Below are positions 1-8,427 of a DNA stretch of 64,000 nt, in pieces. Source of the stretch: Actinoplanes regularis (GTDB lineage Bacteria > Actinomycetota > Actinomycetes > Mycobacteriales > Micromonosporaceae). Where the stretch lies: positions 124,001-188,000 of the forward strand of contig NZ_FZNR01000001.1 in NCBI RefSeq assembly GCF_900188005.1. The letters run 5' to 3'. The position numbers and the translations under genes are program-made. Numbering within the stretch: position 1 is the stretch's first letter; every line of letters begins with the position of its first letter. The notes under the pieces were generated by a model, which was not told the DNA's origin, ran no database searches, and saw only the letters and a list, made by a program, of their open reading frames with translations.

Positions 1-312
1 CATCGGGACCAGCACCGCCCCGGCGGCCGCGGCGGCCGCGGTGGCCGCACAGCCGTAGAACAGGCCGCCGCCGACGATCCGGGACCAGAGGTCCGGGGCG
101 GCTCCGGGCAGCCGCTGGATGAACATGTGCCCGGCACCCAGATTGGCGATCATGCTGAGCGCGGTCGCCGCCGAGATCAGCGCGGTGGCCGTGCCGACCT
201 GTGGCTGCGCGACCGTGCGGGCGGCGAGCATCCAGTACAGGTAGCCGAGGCCGCCGTTGACCACAGTGGTCGCCATGATCAGCAGGCTGTTGCGGGCCAG
301 CGAGTCGCTCAT
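1..312 (-). CDS. Polysaccharide flippase-type membrane protein, N-terminal fragment
   Basis: The reverse strand reads an open frame from an ATG at 312 (GTG directly before it) to the window edge, about 104 residues, with the C-terminal part outside. It begins MSDSLARNSLLIMATTVVNG and shows alternating hydrophobic segments typical of Wzx/MATE-like polysaccharide exporters: the first helix follows a short polar N-terminus, and a GTATALISAATALSMIANLG-type stretch follows. The location directly downstream of membrane and glycosyltransferase genes on the same strand suggests lipid-linked glycan export. That role is inferred from fold resemblance and context; the fragment is too short for a firm family call. 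Confidence 0.6.
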   Translation of the reverse strand, partial: MSDSLARNSLLIMATTVVNGGLGYLYWMLAARTVAQPQVGTATALISAATALSMIANLGAGHMFIQRLPGAAPDLWSRIVGGGLFYGCAATAAAAAAGAVLVPM

Positions 313-332
313 CACCCGCCGGCTCGTGGTGA

Positions 333-1217
333 TCAGCACGCGCCCCGCCCCCGTGCCCGCGGTCCCTGGCGCGCCGCGGATCGCACGTAGAAGACCGTGC
401 TCGCGGCGCCAACGCTGACGCCGACCGCACGCACGCAGCCGTCCGGAGGTGGTGCCGGAACACGGACGGTGAGCCCGTAGACCATGCCGGGCCGCACGGT
501 CTCCCGGCGGCTCGCGATCACCGCGCCGTCGACCCGCAGTCGCAGCAACTGGCTGCTGACCGGCAGGCCGGAGCTGGTGACCCGGACCGGAACGGACACG
601 CCGCGGGCCGGAACGGTGAGCGGATGGGCGATGCCGGCGGCCCAGCCGTCCAGCGCGACGGTCAGGTAGCCGGGCAGGGCCGGGTGCGGGCCACGCTCCA
701 CCGCACGGACCGCGAGAGTACCCACCAGCAGGGACAGGACGACCGGGACGAGAACCGCGGCGACGGTACGGACCGAGCCTTGCGCCCGGCTCTCCGCGCG
801 ACCCGGCGCCGCCCCGGCGAGACGCTGAGCCGGGACGCCGGGTTCGTCGTAGCGCTCTCCCCAACCGTCGCGTCGGCCGCGGTGGATCCGCAACAGGCCG
901 GCCACGCCGAGCAGGGTGGCCAGCAGGGCCACCCCGGCGATCAGTGGGACCGGCGCGACCGGCACGCCGAACGGGTGCAGCAGCAGCGCTACCGCCGGCA
1001 GGGTGAGCAGCCCGGCCAGCACGACCAGGCCGGCCCGGGCGGGGCGGACACCGGACTCGGCGGGGCTGCCGGTCAGCACGCGAACCCAGAGCGTGCCGAC
1101 CGCCAGCAGAGCCGACAGGCAGGCCGGCAGCAGCACCGGCCACGGCAGTGCGGCGGCCGGCAACAGGACCGAGAGGCTCGCGTACGCGACCACGAGCGGC
1201 CGGAAGATCGTTTTCAT
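333..1217 (-). CDS. Membrane protein of unknown function with extracytoplasmic domain
   Basis: 294 residues. Four hydrophobic helices in the first 110 residues are followed by a polar, basic linker (about 110-150), a further helix (LVPVVLSLLVGTLAV, about 155-170) and a C-terminal domain of about 120 residues rich in beta-forming residues that should lie outside the membrane. The start ATG overlaps the stop of the upstream gene by four bases (ATGA), so it is translationally coupled to the large membrane protein gene. I do not recognise the family. Position between a flippase and glycosyltransferases suggests a part in cell-surface polysaccharide assembly. Confidence 0.6.
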   Translation of the reverse strand: MKTIFRPLVVAYASLSVLLPAAALPWPVLLPACLSALLAVGTLWVRVLTGSPAESGVRPARAGLVVLAGLLTLPAVALLLHPFGVPVAPVPLIAGVALLATLLGVAGLLRIHRGRRDGWGERYDEPGVPAQRLAGAAPGRAESRAQGSVRTVAAVLVPVVLSLLVGTLAVRAVERGPHPALPGYLTVALDGWAAGIAHPLTVPARGVSVPVRVTSSGLPVSSQLLRLRVDGAVIASRRETVRPGMVYGLTVRVPAPPPDGCVRAVGVSVGAASTVFYVRSAARQGPRARGRGAC

Positions 1218-3205
1218 CGCGTCCTCACCCGGACGTCGTGCCGGGCCGGCTTGACCGGATCGGCCGGGCGGACCGGGATCCTCAGGGAGTCGAAGTCGAA
1301 GCGGTAGATCGCCAGGTTCGGGCCGTCATAGATCTTGATCAGCCAGGGCATGACGTCGAACTTGGTGAGCTGCGCCCGGTCGAAGGCCGGCACCCCGTCG
1401 TGGCGGAGCGGCTCGTTCGTCTCGAAGTAGATGTTGATGTCCGGCACCTGCTCGGCCATCCGCCGGTCCACCACGAGGAACTCGAACCGCCACGCGCGCA
1501 GCTGGGCGAGCAACTGGGGCGAGATCGGCCGGCCGGGGCGGGCGCGGTAGAGGTCGTACGCCGGAAAGGTCGCCGACCCGGTGGTCGGGTGCTGCTCGCC
1601 GTACGAGCCAAGAATCAGGCCGGAGTAGCGGTCGGCGACCAGCCGGATCCCGCGCCCCTGGGTCTTCAGCAGCCAGTGCGCGGCGGCCTGCACCTCCGGC
1701 GTTGCCGCCCGGGTGTCCGAGCCGTAGACCGGCGGCCCCGGGAACCGGTACGACGGGTTCATCCCCGCCGCGTTGTTGCCGACCAGCAGCAGCGCGCAGG
1801 CCGCGGCGAGGCCCGCGCCGGTGAGCACCGTTCCGGTCTCGGTCGGCCTCGCGGGCAGCCGGCGGGTGCCGTCCAGCAACGCCACGACCACCGGCGCGAC
1901 CACGACCGCCAGGCCCAGGTAGCTGAATGCCCAGGAGCGGCGGGCGCCCTCGGCCCCGGCCGGGGTGAGGATCAGCATGGTGGCCGGGAAGTACAGCGCG
2001 CCGATCAGCAGCATCCCGGTGGTGCCGGCGTGGGTGACCGGCTCGTCGGTGTGCCGGCGGCGCCACCACAGGATTGTCGCGGCGACCATCGCGAGCAGCG
2101 CGACGCCCGGGGCGAGGTATGCCGAGGTCTGCTCCCACCAGGGCAGGACCGACTTGCTGAACAGCTCCCGGCCGCCGTCGTCGCCGCCGGCCAGCCCACC
2201 GAACTGGTCCAGTGCCCGCCCCAGATACGGATCGAGATAGCTGCCGGTGTGCGGGGCGACCAGCCCCAGCCAGACGGCCACGATCAGCGCGGTGCCCGAG
2301 GTGAGGGCCCACGCGGTCCGGGCCGGGGTGGTCAGTTCCAGGACGACGACCGAGTGGATCGTGAAGACCAGCGCGAACAGGCCGAGCGCGCCGGTCAGCC
2401 AGAGCGCGGTGAGATGGTGGGTGGCCGTGATCGCGGCGGCCAGCAGCAGGGTGGACGCGGACCACCCGACGCGCGCCGGCACGGTGGTGGCCCGGATCGC
2501 GCCCAGCGCCGCGACGAGCGCCCAGACCAGGGCGCAGATGGCGAGCGACTCGTAGCCGAGCTGGGTGTCGAAGAAGAGGAACGAGCTGTTCAAGCTGTAG
2601 AGGATGACGGCGGCCGCGGTGATCCGCGGGTCCGGCCGCAGCTGACCGGCGAGCACCCCGACGCCGACGGTGAGCAGGATGTGCGCGGTGCTGAGCACCA
2701 GCAGCGCGGCCTGCCAGATGCTCAGCCCGGTGATGGCGGCCATCGCCGCGACGCAGGCGTGCAGACCGGGAAAGTCGCCGATCACCCGGACGATCGAGTT
2801 CGCCTCGAAGAGCCGGCCGTCGACCAGGATGCTGTGGCTCTGGCCCCAGTGGGCGTACTCGTCGTGGTAGAGCGGGCCGCTCGGATGGCGCAGCAGCTTC
2901 GGCAGGTAGGTGAAGGCGCCGTAGCCGATCAGCACGGCCAGCCGGAGCCGGGACGAGGTATGGCGGCGCACCGCCCAGTAGGCCGCCGGCAGGGTGAACA
3001 GCAGCATCCCGGCCCAGAACCAGCCGAACTGCCCGGGCTGACCCCACTCGGCCCGCCGGTACGCGATCACGATCGCCGCTGTCCCGGCCGCCCCGGTGAC
3101 GGTCAGGGTGACCGCGCACCGGACGGCTTCGACCCGTCGTGAGCGGGGGTCGCCGAACCGTGACCCGGTGAATCCCGGTACCGGCCGGGTGGTTACCGCG
3201 CTCAC
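1214..3205 (-). CDS. Polytopic membrane protein, GT-C glycosyltransferase-like
   Basis: About 663 residues from a GTG at 3205 that overlaps the stop of the GT4 gene (GTGA); a longer frame upstream is only the shadow of that gene. A basic N-terminus is followed by roughly ten to twelve transmembrane helices and a soluble C-terminal domain of about 170 residues. The first large loop holds GPLYHDEYAHWGQSHSI, an acidic D-E loop of the type used by GT-C enzymes that take sugar from polyprenyl phosphate. I infer a lipid-linked sugar transferase acting outside the membrane; substrate unknown. It could instead be a non-catalytic membrane protein of the same locus. Confidence 0.6.
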   Translation of the reverse strand: MSAVTTRPVPGFTGSRFGDPRSRRVEAVRCAVTLTVTGAAGTAAIVIAYRRAEWGQPGQFGWFWAGMLLFTLPAAYWAVRRHTSSRLRLAVLIGYGAFTYLPKLLRHPSGPLYHDEYAHWGQSHSILVDGRLFEANSIVRVIGDFPGLHACVAAMAAITGLSIWQAALLVLSTAHILLTVGVGVLAGQLRPDPRITAAAVILYSLNSSFLFFDTQLGYESLAICALVWALVAALGAIRATTVPARVGWSASTLLLAAAITATHHLTALWLTGALGLFALVFTIHSVVVLELTTPARTAWALTSGTALIVAVWLGLVAPHTGSYLDPYLGRALDQFGGLAGGDDGGRELFSKSVLPWWEQTSAYLAPGVALLAMVAATILWWRRRHTDEPVTHAGTTGMLLIGALYFPATMLILTPAGAEGARRSWAFSYLGLAVVVAPVVVALLDGTRRLPARPTETGTVLTGAGLAAACALLLVGNNAAGMNPSYRFPGPPVYGSDTRAATPEVQAAAHWLLKTQGRGIRLVADRYSGLILGSYGEQHPTTGSATFPAYDLYRARPGRPISPQLLAQLRAWRFEFLVVDRRMAEQVPDINIYFETNEPLRHDGVPAFDRAQLTKFDVMPWLIKIYDGPNLAIYRFDFDSLRIPVRPADPVKPARHDVRVRTR

Positions 3206-4311
3206 CGGCCTCCCGCTCCCGTGACCGTGCCCGGCGCCGGCATCCCGGTGATCGCCGAGTACACCTCGCGGGTCGCCGTGACCACGTCGTCCCAGGTGGG
3301 CAGTGGTGCCGCGGTGGCCGACCGGCCGGCCGCGGCGGCGGCGCGCAGCGCGTCGGCCAGGGCCGACTCGTCCTCCGGGTCGACCAGCCGTACCCAGGCC
3401 GAGCCGCCCGCCATCGCGGCCAGTTCCCGGTGGGCCGGGATCGGCGCGGCGACGGTGGGGATGCCGGCCGCGAGGGCGTCGGCCATCGTCATCCCGAACG
3501 CCTCGTGCGTCGAGGCGGAGACCGCCACGGATGCCCTGGCCAGGCACCCGGCGAACGCGGCGTCGTCGATCCGGCCGTGGAAGACCACCCGGCCGGCCAC
3601 CCCGAGACGGCCGGCGAGTTGCTTGAGCGAGGAGGCCGCCGGTCCGTCGCCGACCACGTCGAGCCGGTACGCCGGGCCGAGCGACGCCACCGCCCGGATC
3701 ACCCGGTCCACCCGCTTGTAGTGCTCGAGCCGGCCGACGCAGAGGATGCCGCGTACGCCGGATCGTTTCCCGGGCACGACCGGGCGCGGGTCGGTCCCGT
3801 TCGGAATGATCACCACCCGGCCCGCGGTCTCGGGGAAGTCCTGCAGCACCAGGTCGCGCTCGGCGCCGGTGACGCAGACGATCCGGCCGGCCCGGCTCAT
3901 GATCCGTCGCCCGAGCGGCCGGTAGACCGGGTGCAACGCGGCGCGCACCCGGGTGTGTCCGGTTCCGTGGTAGTGCGGGGTGAAGACCAGCGGGGTCCGG
4001 TGCCGGCCGCGCGTGGCGCCCAGCGACACCAGCGCGTGATAGCTGTGCGTGTGCAGAATGTCGTACTCCTCGGCGTGCTCGCGCACCCAGCGCCAGAGTG
4101 GCAGGGAGATTCGGTAGTCGCGGGCCGGAACGGTCAGCGGGAAGCGCCGGACCAGCACGCCGTCCACGGTCTCGGTGGACCGGACGGCGTGCTGGGTGAG
4201 CACCTCGACGTCGTCGCCGGCGGCGGCCAGCCCGGCGCAGAGCCGCCGCACGTGCGTTTCGACTCCGCCGATGTCGGGGTGGTAGGCGTTCGAGACAACG
4301 CCGATCCTCAT
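3202..4311 (-). CDS. Glycosyltransferase family 4
   Basis: 369 residues starting MRIGVVSNAYHPDIGGVETH, the classic GT4 N-terminus with a glycine-rich nucleotide-sugar loop. The C-terminal Rossmann domain has ILCVGRLEHYKRVD and the E-x7-E type motif STHEAFGMTMADALAAG that contacts the donor sugar nucleotide. It should transfer a sugar to a cytoplasmic lipid or glycan acceptor. The ATG at 4311 overlaps the stop of the GT2 gene (ATGA), and its own stop overlaps the next start (GTGA), so three glycan genes are translationally coupled. Acceptor and sugar cannot be read from sequence. Confidence 0.88.
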   Translation of the reverse strand: MRIGVVSNAYHPDIGGVETHVRRLCAGLAAAGDDVEVLTQHAVRSTETVDGVLVRRFPLTVPARDYRISLPLWRWVREHAEEYDILHTHSYHALVSLGATRGRHRTPLVFTPHYHGTGHTRVRAALHPVYRPLGRRIMSRAGRIVCVTGAERDLVLQDFPETAGRVVIIPNGTDPRPVVPGKRSGVRGILCVGRLEHYKRVDRVIRAVASLGPAYRLDVVGDGPAASSLKQLAGRLGVAGRVVFHGRIDDAAFAGCLARASVAVSASTHEAFGMTMADALAAGIPTVAAPIPAHRELAAMAGGSAWVRLVDPEDESALADALRAAAAAGRSATAAPLPTWDDVVTATREVYSAITGMPAPGTVTGAGGR

Positions 4312-5153
4312 CGTGTGGACCGTCCGGCGACCTGCCGGGACGCGCGCCGGCGGCCGCGCGGCCATTCCCGGGCGATGGTGCGCAGCACCCGGATGCCGTC
4401 GGTGAACGCGTTCAGGTTGCTCACCCCGTGGATCCGGTCGTGCTCGAAGCTGGGTACCTCCTCGATGGCCAGCCGGGCCCGGGCCGCGCGCAGGTTGAGC
4501 AGGGTCTCGATCTCGAAGCCGTCGCCCCAGAGCCGCCCGTCCGCACCGGGCGGCGCCGGTGACGTGCTGTCCAGGTCGAACACCTCGAGGTGGCAGGCCC
4601 AGAACGCGTTGTAGCCGTAGCAGAGGTCGCTGTACCTCGTTCCGAAGAGGACGTTGACCAGGAGGCTGAGCATCCTGTTCCCGGCCCGTCGCAGCCGGGT
4701 GATGTCCGCGCTGCCGCCGCCCGCGCGGAACCGCGAGCCCTTGGCGAAGTCGGCCCCCTCGCGCAGCGCCGCGACGAAGCTGGGGATCTCGCCCGGGTCG
4801 GTCGACCCGTCGGCGTCGATCATCACGATGATGTCGCCGGTGCAGGCGGCGAAGCCACAGGCCAGGGCGTTGCCCTTGCCCCGGCGGTTCTGGGTGACGA
4901 CCCGGATGTCCGGGCGCAGTTGTCTGGCGACCGCCACGGTGTCGTCGGTGGAGCCCCCGTCGACCAGGATCAACTCGTCCACCTGGGGCAGCCGGGCGAA
5001 GACGTGCGGCAGGTTTCGGGCCTCGTTGAGCGCCGGCACGACGACGCTCACGATCGGTTCGGGTTCGGGTTCCGGTCGGACCGGCGGCTCGACGACGGCC
5101 TGTCCGGTGCCGGTCTCGGTCTCGGTGGGGTGCACACGGTCGACCGTGGGCAT
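4308..5153 (-). CDS. Glycosyltransferase family 2 (polyprenyl-phosphate sugar synthase type)
   Basis: 281 residues from ATG 5153, preceded by a GGAG at good spacing. After a short acidic N-terminal tail (PEPEPEP) comes a GT-A domain: VSVVVPALNEARNLPHVFAR, then DELILVDGGSTDDTV and the DXD metal/nucleotide motif in MIDADGSTDPGE. Late conserved pieces such as GDGFEIETLLNLRA resemble dolichyl/polyprenyl-phosphate mannose or glucose synthases that lack C-terminal membrane helices. A role making a lipid-linked donor for the GT-C-like membrane protein in the same operon is plausible but inferred. It is the first gene of the glycan transcription unit on this strand. Confidence 0.85.
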   Translation of the reverse strand: MPTVDRVHPTETETGTGQAVVEPPVRPEPEPEPIVSVVVPALNEARNLPHVFARLPQVDELILVDGGSTDDTVAVARQLRPDIRVVTQNRRGKGNALACGFAACTGDIIVMIDADGSTDPGEIPSFVAALREGADFAKGSRFRAGGGSADITRLRRAGNRMLSLLVNVLFGTRYSDLCYGYNAFWACHLEVFDLDSTSPAPPGADGRLWGDGFEIETLLNLRAARARLAIEEVPSFEHDRIHGVSNLNAFTDGIRVLRTIAREWPRGRRRASRQVAGRSTR

Positions 5154-5255
5154 GGATTTGTCTCCGATCGGCAGGGTGGAGGCGGCCACTGCGGGCCGGG
5201 CGCATGGGTGCACATCGCGAAAGCCGGCGGCACGGCGCCGGCCCGGGAGGGTCCG

Positions 5256-5281
5256 CCGGCGCCGCGTCGGCGGCGCCGGCA
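5256..5281 (-). terminator. Hairpin downstream of lectin gene
   Basis: A perfect 10-bp inverted repeat (5256-5265 with 5272-5281, loop CGTCGG) lies six bases past the lectin stop codon on the minus strand. There is no T-run, as is usual for actinomycetes. It probably separates the lectin gene from the glycosyltransferase operon. Confidence 0.6.
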
Positions 5282-5286
5282 GGCCG

Positions 5287-6060
5287 TCACGCCTTCGGCG
5301 CGTCGACCGTCCAGTCGTAGACGTCCTGACGGGAGACCAGTTCACCGGTGGAGCCGGTGAAGCCGACCCAGCCCTCCTGCGCACCTGTCGTCTGAGCCAC
5401 GTCGACGCTCTCGTCGAGCATCAACTTCTCGGCCGCGCGCGGGTACAGCCCGCGAACGTAGACCCGCAGCCGATGCTCCTCGGCGTTGTAGCTGATCCGG
5501 GCCACGAACGGCTTGCCGAAGAGCGGGATGGACGGGGTCGCGGTCGCGAGGTGCCGATCCGGGTTTCCGTTGAGGATCACCGCCAGGTGGTTGCTGTTCG
5601 GGTCGTCGGTGTTCTGGTACGTGTCGAACGCGACCGCCACGCTCTTCGCGATGCCGCGGAGCCCGAGCCCGCCGCCCCAGCCACCGAGCGCGCGCGGCCC
5701 TTCGCCCTGGAACAGGAACGCGATGCCGTCCGCCCCGTCCTTGCTCGAGTGCAGGTACACCTTGAACGACGTCTCGAACGAGCGGTTCAATCCGACGCGT
5801 TCGGTGGACCAGGCCGAACCCATCTGCTGGAAGCCGGCGGAGGTGAGCTGGATGAGCCGTCGCCCGGTGTTCCAGGTGATCAGCGAGGCGGTGCCGTTGA
5901 GGGCCAGGTTGCGCCCGCCGGCGTCGGTGATCGGGTGGCTCTGGCGCTGAGCGCTGGGCGCGGCGGCCGCGCTCGCGGGATGCACCGAGGCGAGCATCGA
6001 CAACACGGCGGTGGCCAGCAGGCCGCCCCGTGCCAACCTTGAGGTACGGGAAAGATGCAC
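5287..6060 (-). CDS. Secreted L-type (legume-like) lectin domain protein
   Basis: About 257 residues. A basic N-terminus and hydrophobic core ending ASAAAAPSAQ is a Sec-type signal peptide (about the first 35 residues). The mature part is one lectin-like beta-sandwich: LNGTASLITWNTGRRLIQLT, then FETSFKVYLH, DGIAFLFQGEG and SVAVAFDTYQNTDDPNSNH; the FDTYQN..D..NHLA segment matches the metal-binding loop of legume lectins. It should bind carbohydrate outside the cell. GTG 6060 is chosen because GGAG lies six bases upstream; ATG 6072 is the alternative. It sits next to polysaccharide genes but has its own terminator. Confidence 0.75.
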   Translation of the reverse strand: MHLSRTSRLARGGLLATAVLSMLASVHPASAAAAPSAQRQSHPITDAGGRNLALNGTASLITWNTGRRLIQLTSAGFQQMGSAWSTERVGLNRSFETSFKVYLHSSKDGADGIAFLFQGEGPRALGGWGGGLGLRGIAKSVAVAFDTYQNTDDPNSNHLAVILNGNPDRHLATATPSIPLFGKPFVARISYNAEEHRLRVYVRGLYPRAAEKLMLDESVDVAQTTGAQEGWVGFTGSTGELVSRQDVYDWTVDAPKA

Positions 6061-6144
6061 GACATGCTCCATTTCAGTCGATTTGCCCGACTTAGACCTG
6101 GCTTAAGTTAGGGCAGTCTCCGGAGCCGCGTGACCGAGTTGTGG

Positions 6145-7257
6145 TTATTTCTTCCCTTCGAGCCGATCCCGGACCCACTGATGGAAGCCCGCGATGTGGT
6201 GTTCGCTCGGAACCAGCACTCCGCCGTCCGCATACGCCCGCGACGACATTCCCGGCTGGCAGCGCTCGCAGGCGTCGAAATCCTGCCTGTTCACCCGATC
6301 GAAGAGTTCCACCGACGGGTCCAGATCGGCGCCCCCGGCCACCACGTCCGGCCGGAACAGCCAGTCACACTCGACCACCGTGTGGTCGGCGGCGAGCGGG
6401 TACATCCGGTGCAGGATCGCGTGGTCCGGCACCAGATTGACGAAGACCTGCGGGCGGATGGTGATCGCGAAGTAGCGGCGGCCCTGCTCCGGGGCGAGCG
6501 TCTCAATGGCGGCCTGACCGGCGCCACCGTCCACCGTGAAGCCCGCGACGTCCGGCCCGAACTCGGCGCCGTGGCCGACGTAGTACTGGGCGGCGTATCC
6601 CCCGGCGAACTCCGGGAGCACATGCACCAGCTCCGGGTGAATCGTCGAGCAGTGGTAGCACTCCATGAAGTTCTCGATGATCAGTTTCCAGTTCGCCCGC
6701 ACGTCGTAGCGGATCCGGCGACCCAGGCTCAGCTCGGGCAGACGATAGCGCTCGATCGAGGCCAGATCGCCGAGACGCTCGACGCAGGCGCCCATGACGT
6801 CGTCCTCGAACGAGGGCGGCTCGGCCGCGAGGCACACCCAGACGTAGCCGAGCCATTCGCGGACGTGCACCTTCCTCAGGCCGTACTCGACGCGGTCGAC
6901 GTCCGGCATCCTGACCAGGTTGGGGGCGGCGACCAGCGTGCCGTCCAGGTCGTACGCCCAGGCGTGGTAGACGCAGCGGAAGGTGCGCTTGACCGAGCCC
7001 GACTCCTCGGCGCACAGTTGCGCGCCCCGGTGCCGGCAGACGTTCAGGAACGCCCGGGCCGCGCCGTCCCGCCCCCGGGTGACCAGCACGCTCTCCCGCC
7101 CGACGGTGACCGTGCGGAACCTTCCCGGCTCGGCGACGTCGGAGCCCCGGACGGCGCAGAACCACATCCGCTCGAAGATCGCCTCCTGCTCGGCAGCGAA
7201 GATCAACGGGTCGGTGTAGTAGCGGCCGGGGAGGGTGGGCAGCAGCGACGAGGTCAT
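6145..7257 (-). CDS. gbcA: Rieske oxygenase alpha subunit, glycine betaine monooxygenase-like
   Basis: 370 residues. The Rieske centre is clear: NVCRHRGAQLC followed by RCVYHAWAYDLDG (C-x-H ... C-x2-H). The catalytic iron site lies in NWKLIIENFMECYHCSTIHP with the expected N, H-x4-H arrangement. GbcA-type enzymes demethylate glycine betaine to dimethylglycine using O2 and electrons from a reductase (GbcB). It is the last gene of a seven-gene operon with dimethylglycine dehydrogenase and sarcosine oxidase, which strongly supports this substrate. Start ATG 7257 follows AGGAG and lies four bases after the sarcosine oxidase stop. No reductase partner gene is visible in the window. Confidence 0.82.
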   Translation of the reverse strand: MTSSLLPTLPGRYYTDPLIFAAEQEAIFERMWFCAVRGSDVAEPGRFRTVTVGRESVLVTRGRDGAARAFLNVCRHRGAQLCAEESGSVKRTFRCVYHAWAYDLDGTLVAAPNLVRMPDVDRVEYGLRKVHVREWLGYVWVCLAAEPPSFEDDVMGACVERLGDLASIERYRLPELSLGRRIRYDVRANWKLIIENFMECYHCSTIHPELVHVLPEFAGGYAAQYYVGHGAEFGPDVAGFTVDGGAGQAAIETLAPEQGRRYFAITIRPQVFVNLVPDHAILHRMYPLAADHTVVECDWLFRPDVVAGGADLDPSVELFDRVNRQDFDACERCQPGMSSRAYADGGVLVPSEHHIAGFHQWVRDRLEGKK

Positions 7258-7261
7258 GGTT

Positions 7262-8425
7262 TCACTCCTGGAAGATCGGCTTCGCTCCGCTGAATCGGCG
7301 TGGGTCGAAGAGGTCGATCGGGTGCGCGGTCGCGCCGGTCGTCGCCAGATCCGCGACCACCTCACCGATCACCGGGACGAACTTGAACCCGTGCCCGGAG
7401 AACCCGCAGGCCACGGTCACCGCAGCGTGCTCGGGATGCCGACTGATCACGAAGTGCTCGTCCGGAGTGGTGCTGTACATGCACGGCTCGCCGCGCAGAT
7501 GCTCACCGGGCAGGTCCGGCAGCACCCGGCCGGCCGCCGCGGCCATCTCCGCGATCTCGGCCGGATGCACCGCGGTGTCCAGGGTGTCCGGGGTGGTGGG
7601 CGTGCCCCGCCGGAAGAAGGCGATCTTGGCGCCACCGGCCGAGCCGTCGATCGCCGGGAAGCCGTAGACCTGGGAGCCGTCGGTGTCGTACTCCCAGATG
7701 TAGATCGGGTGCCGCTCCGGCAGCCAGGCGTCCACCCCGCCGCGCGGCCGGAACCAGTGCTGCACCTGCCGCTCGATCGCGAACGGCACGCCCAGGTCGG
7801 CGAGCAGCTCCGGAGCCCACGGGCCGGGCGTGATCACCAGCTGGCCGGCGGTGTAGGTGGCGACGTCGGTGATCACCCGGACCCCGTCGCCGGCCGGCTC
7901 CCACGCCCGCATCGGCTCCTGGAAGCGCAGCTCGGCGTCGTGCCGGGCGGCGAGCTCCAGCTGCGCCAGAACGGTCCGCTCGGGACGGACGAAACCGGCC
8001 TTGGCCTCGAAGAGCGCCACCTCGTCCGGGCACGGCGCCATGGTCGGGAACCGGCGGCGCAGCTCGGCGGCGTCGAGCATCTCGTGCTCCAGCCCCCACC
8101 GCTCGGCGCTGGCCCGCGCCCCGGCCACCGTCCGGCTCTCCGGCCGGCCGGCCATCACCCCGCCGGTCAGGGTGATCACATCGCGGCCCGAGTCCGTGGC
8201 GAGCCGGTCGAACAGCTCGTAGGAGCGCAGCAGCAGCGGGACGTACTCCTGGCCCTCGAAGTACGACTGCCGGATGATCCGCGAGCCGCCGTGGCTCGCC
8301 CCGCGGTCGTGGCCCGGCCCGTACTTCTCCAGGCCGAGCACCCGGTGGCCGCGGGCGGCCAGTTGGTGGACGGTGGCACTGCCCATGCCCCCGAGTCCGA
8401 CAACGATCACATCGAAGGCGGGCAT
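7262..8425 (-). CDS. Monomeric sarcosine oxidase-type FAD enzyme
   Basis: 387 residues, the usual size for monomeric sarcosine oxidase / N-methyltryptophan oxidase. The N-terminal FAD fold begins [20 protein letters not shown], followed by a conserved [16 protein letters not shown] stretch that shapes the flavin site. Near the C-terminus [16 protein letters not shown] carries the cysteine that binds FAD covalently in this family. The reaction would be sarcosine + O2 to glycine, formaldehyde and H2O2 in the cytoplasm. It follows the dimethylglycine dehydrogenase gene by two bases and precedes the Rieske gene, so it fits the last demethylation step from betaine to glycine. Confidence 0.85.
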   Translation of the reverse strand: MPAFDVIVVGLGGMGSATVHQLAARGHRVLGLEKYGPGHDRGASHGGSRIIRQSYFEGQEYVPLLLRSYELFDRLATDSGRDVITLTGGVMAGRPESRTVAGARASAERWGLEHEMLDAAELRRRFPTMAPCPDEVALFEAKAGFVRPERTVLAQLELAARHDAELRFQEPMRAWEPAGDGVRVITDVATYTAGQLVITPGPWAPELLADLGVPFAIERQVQHWFRPRGGVDAWLPERHPIYIWEYDTDGSQVYGFPAIDGSAGGAKIAFFRRGTPTTPDTLDTAVHPAEIAEMAAAAGRVLPDLPGEHLRGEPCMYSTTPDEHFVISRHPEHAAVTVACGFSGHGFKFVPVIGEVVADLATTGATAHPIDLFDPRRFSGAKPIFQE

Positions 8426-8427
8426 GC

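Noticed and set aside
1148..3142. 664-codon plus-strand frame opposite the GT-C-like gene
   Set aside because: Antisense of a hydrophobic membrane protein; translation is charged, repetitive and without domains.
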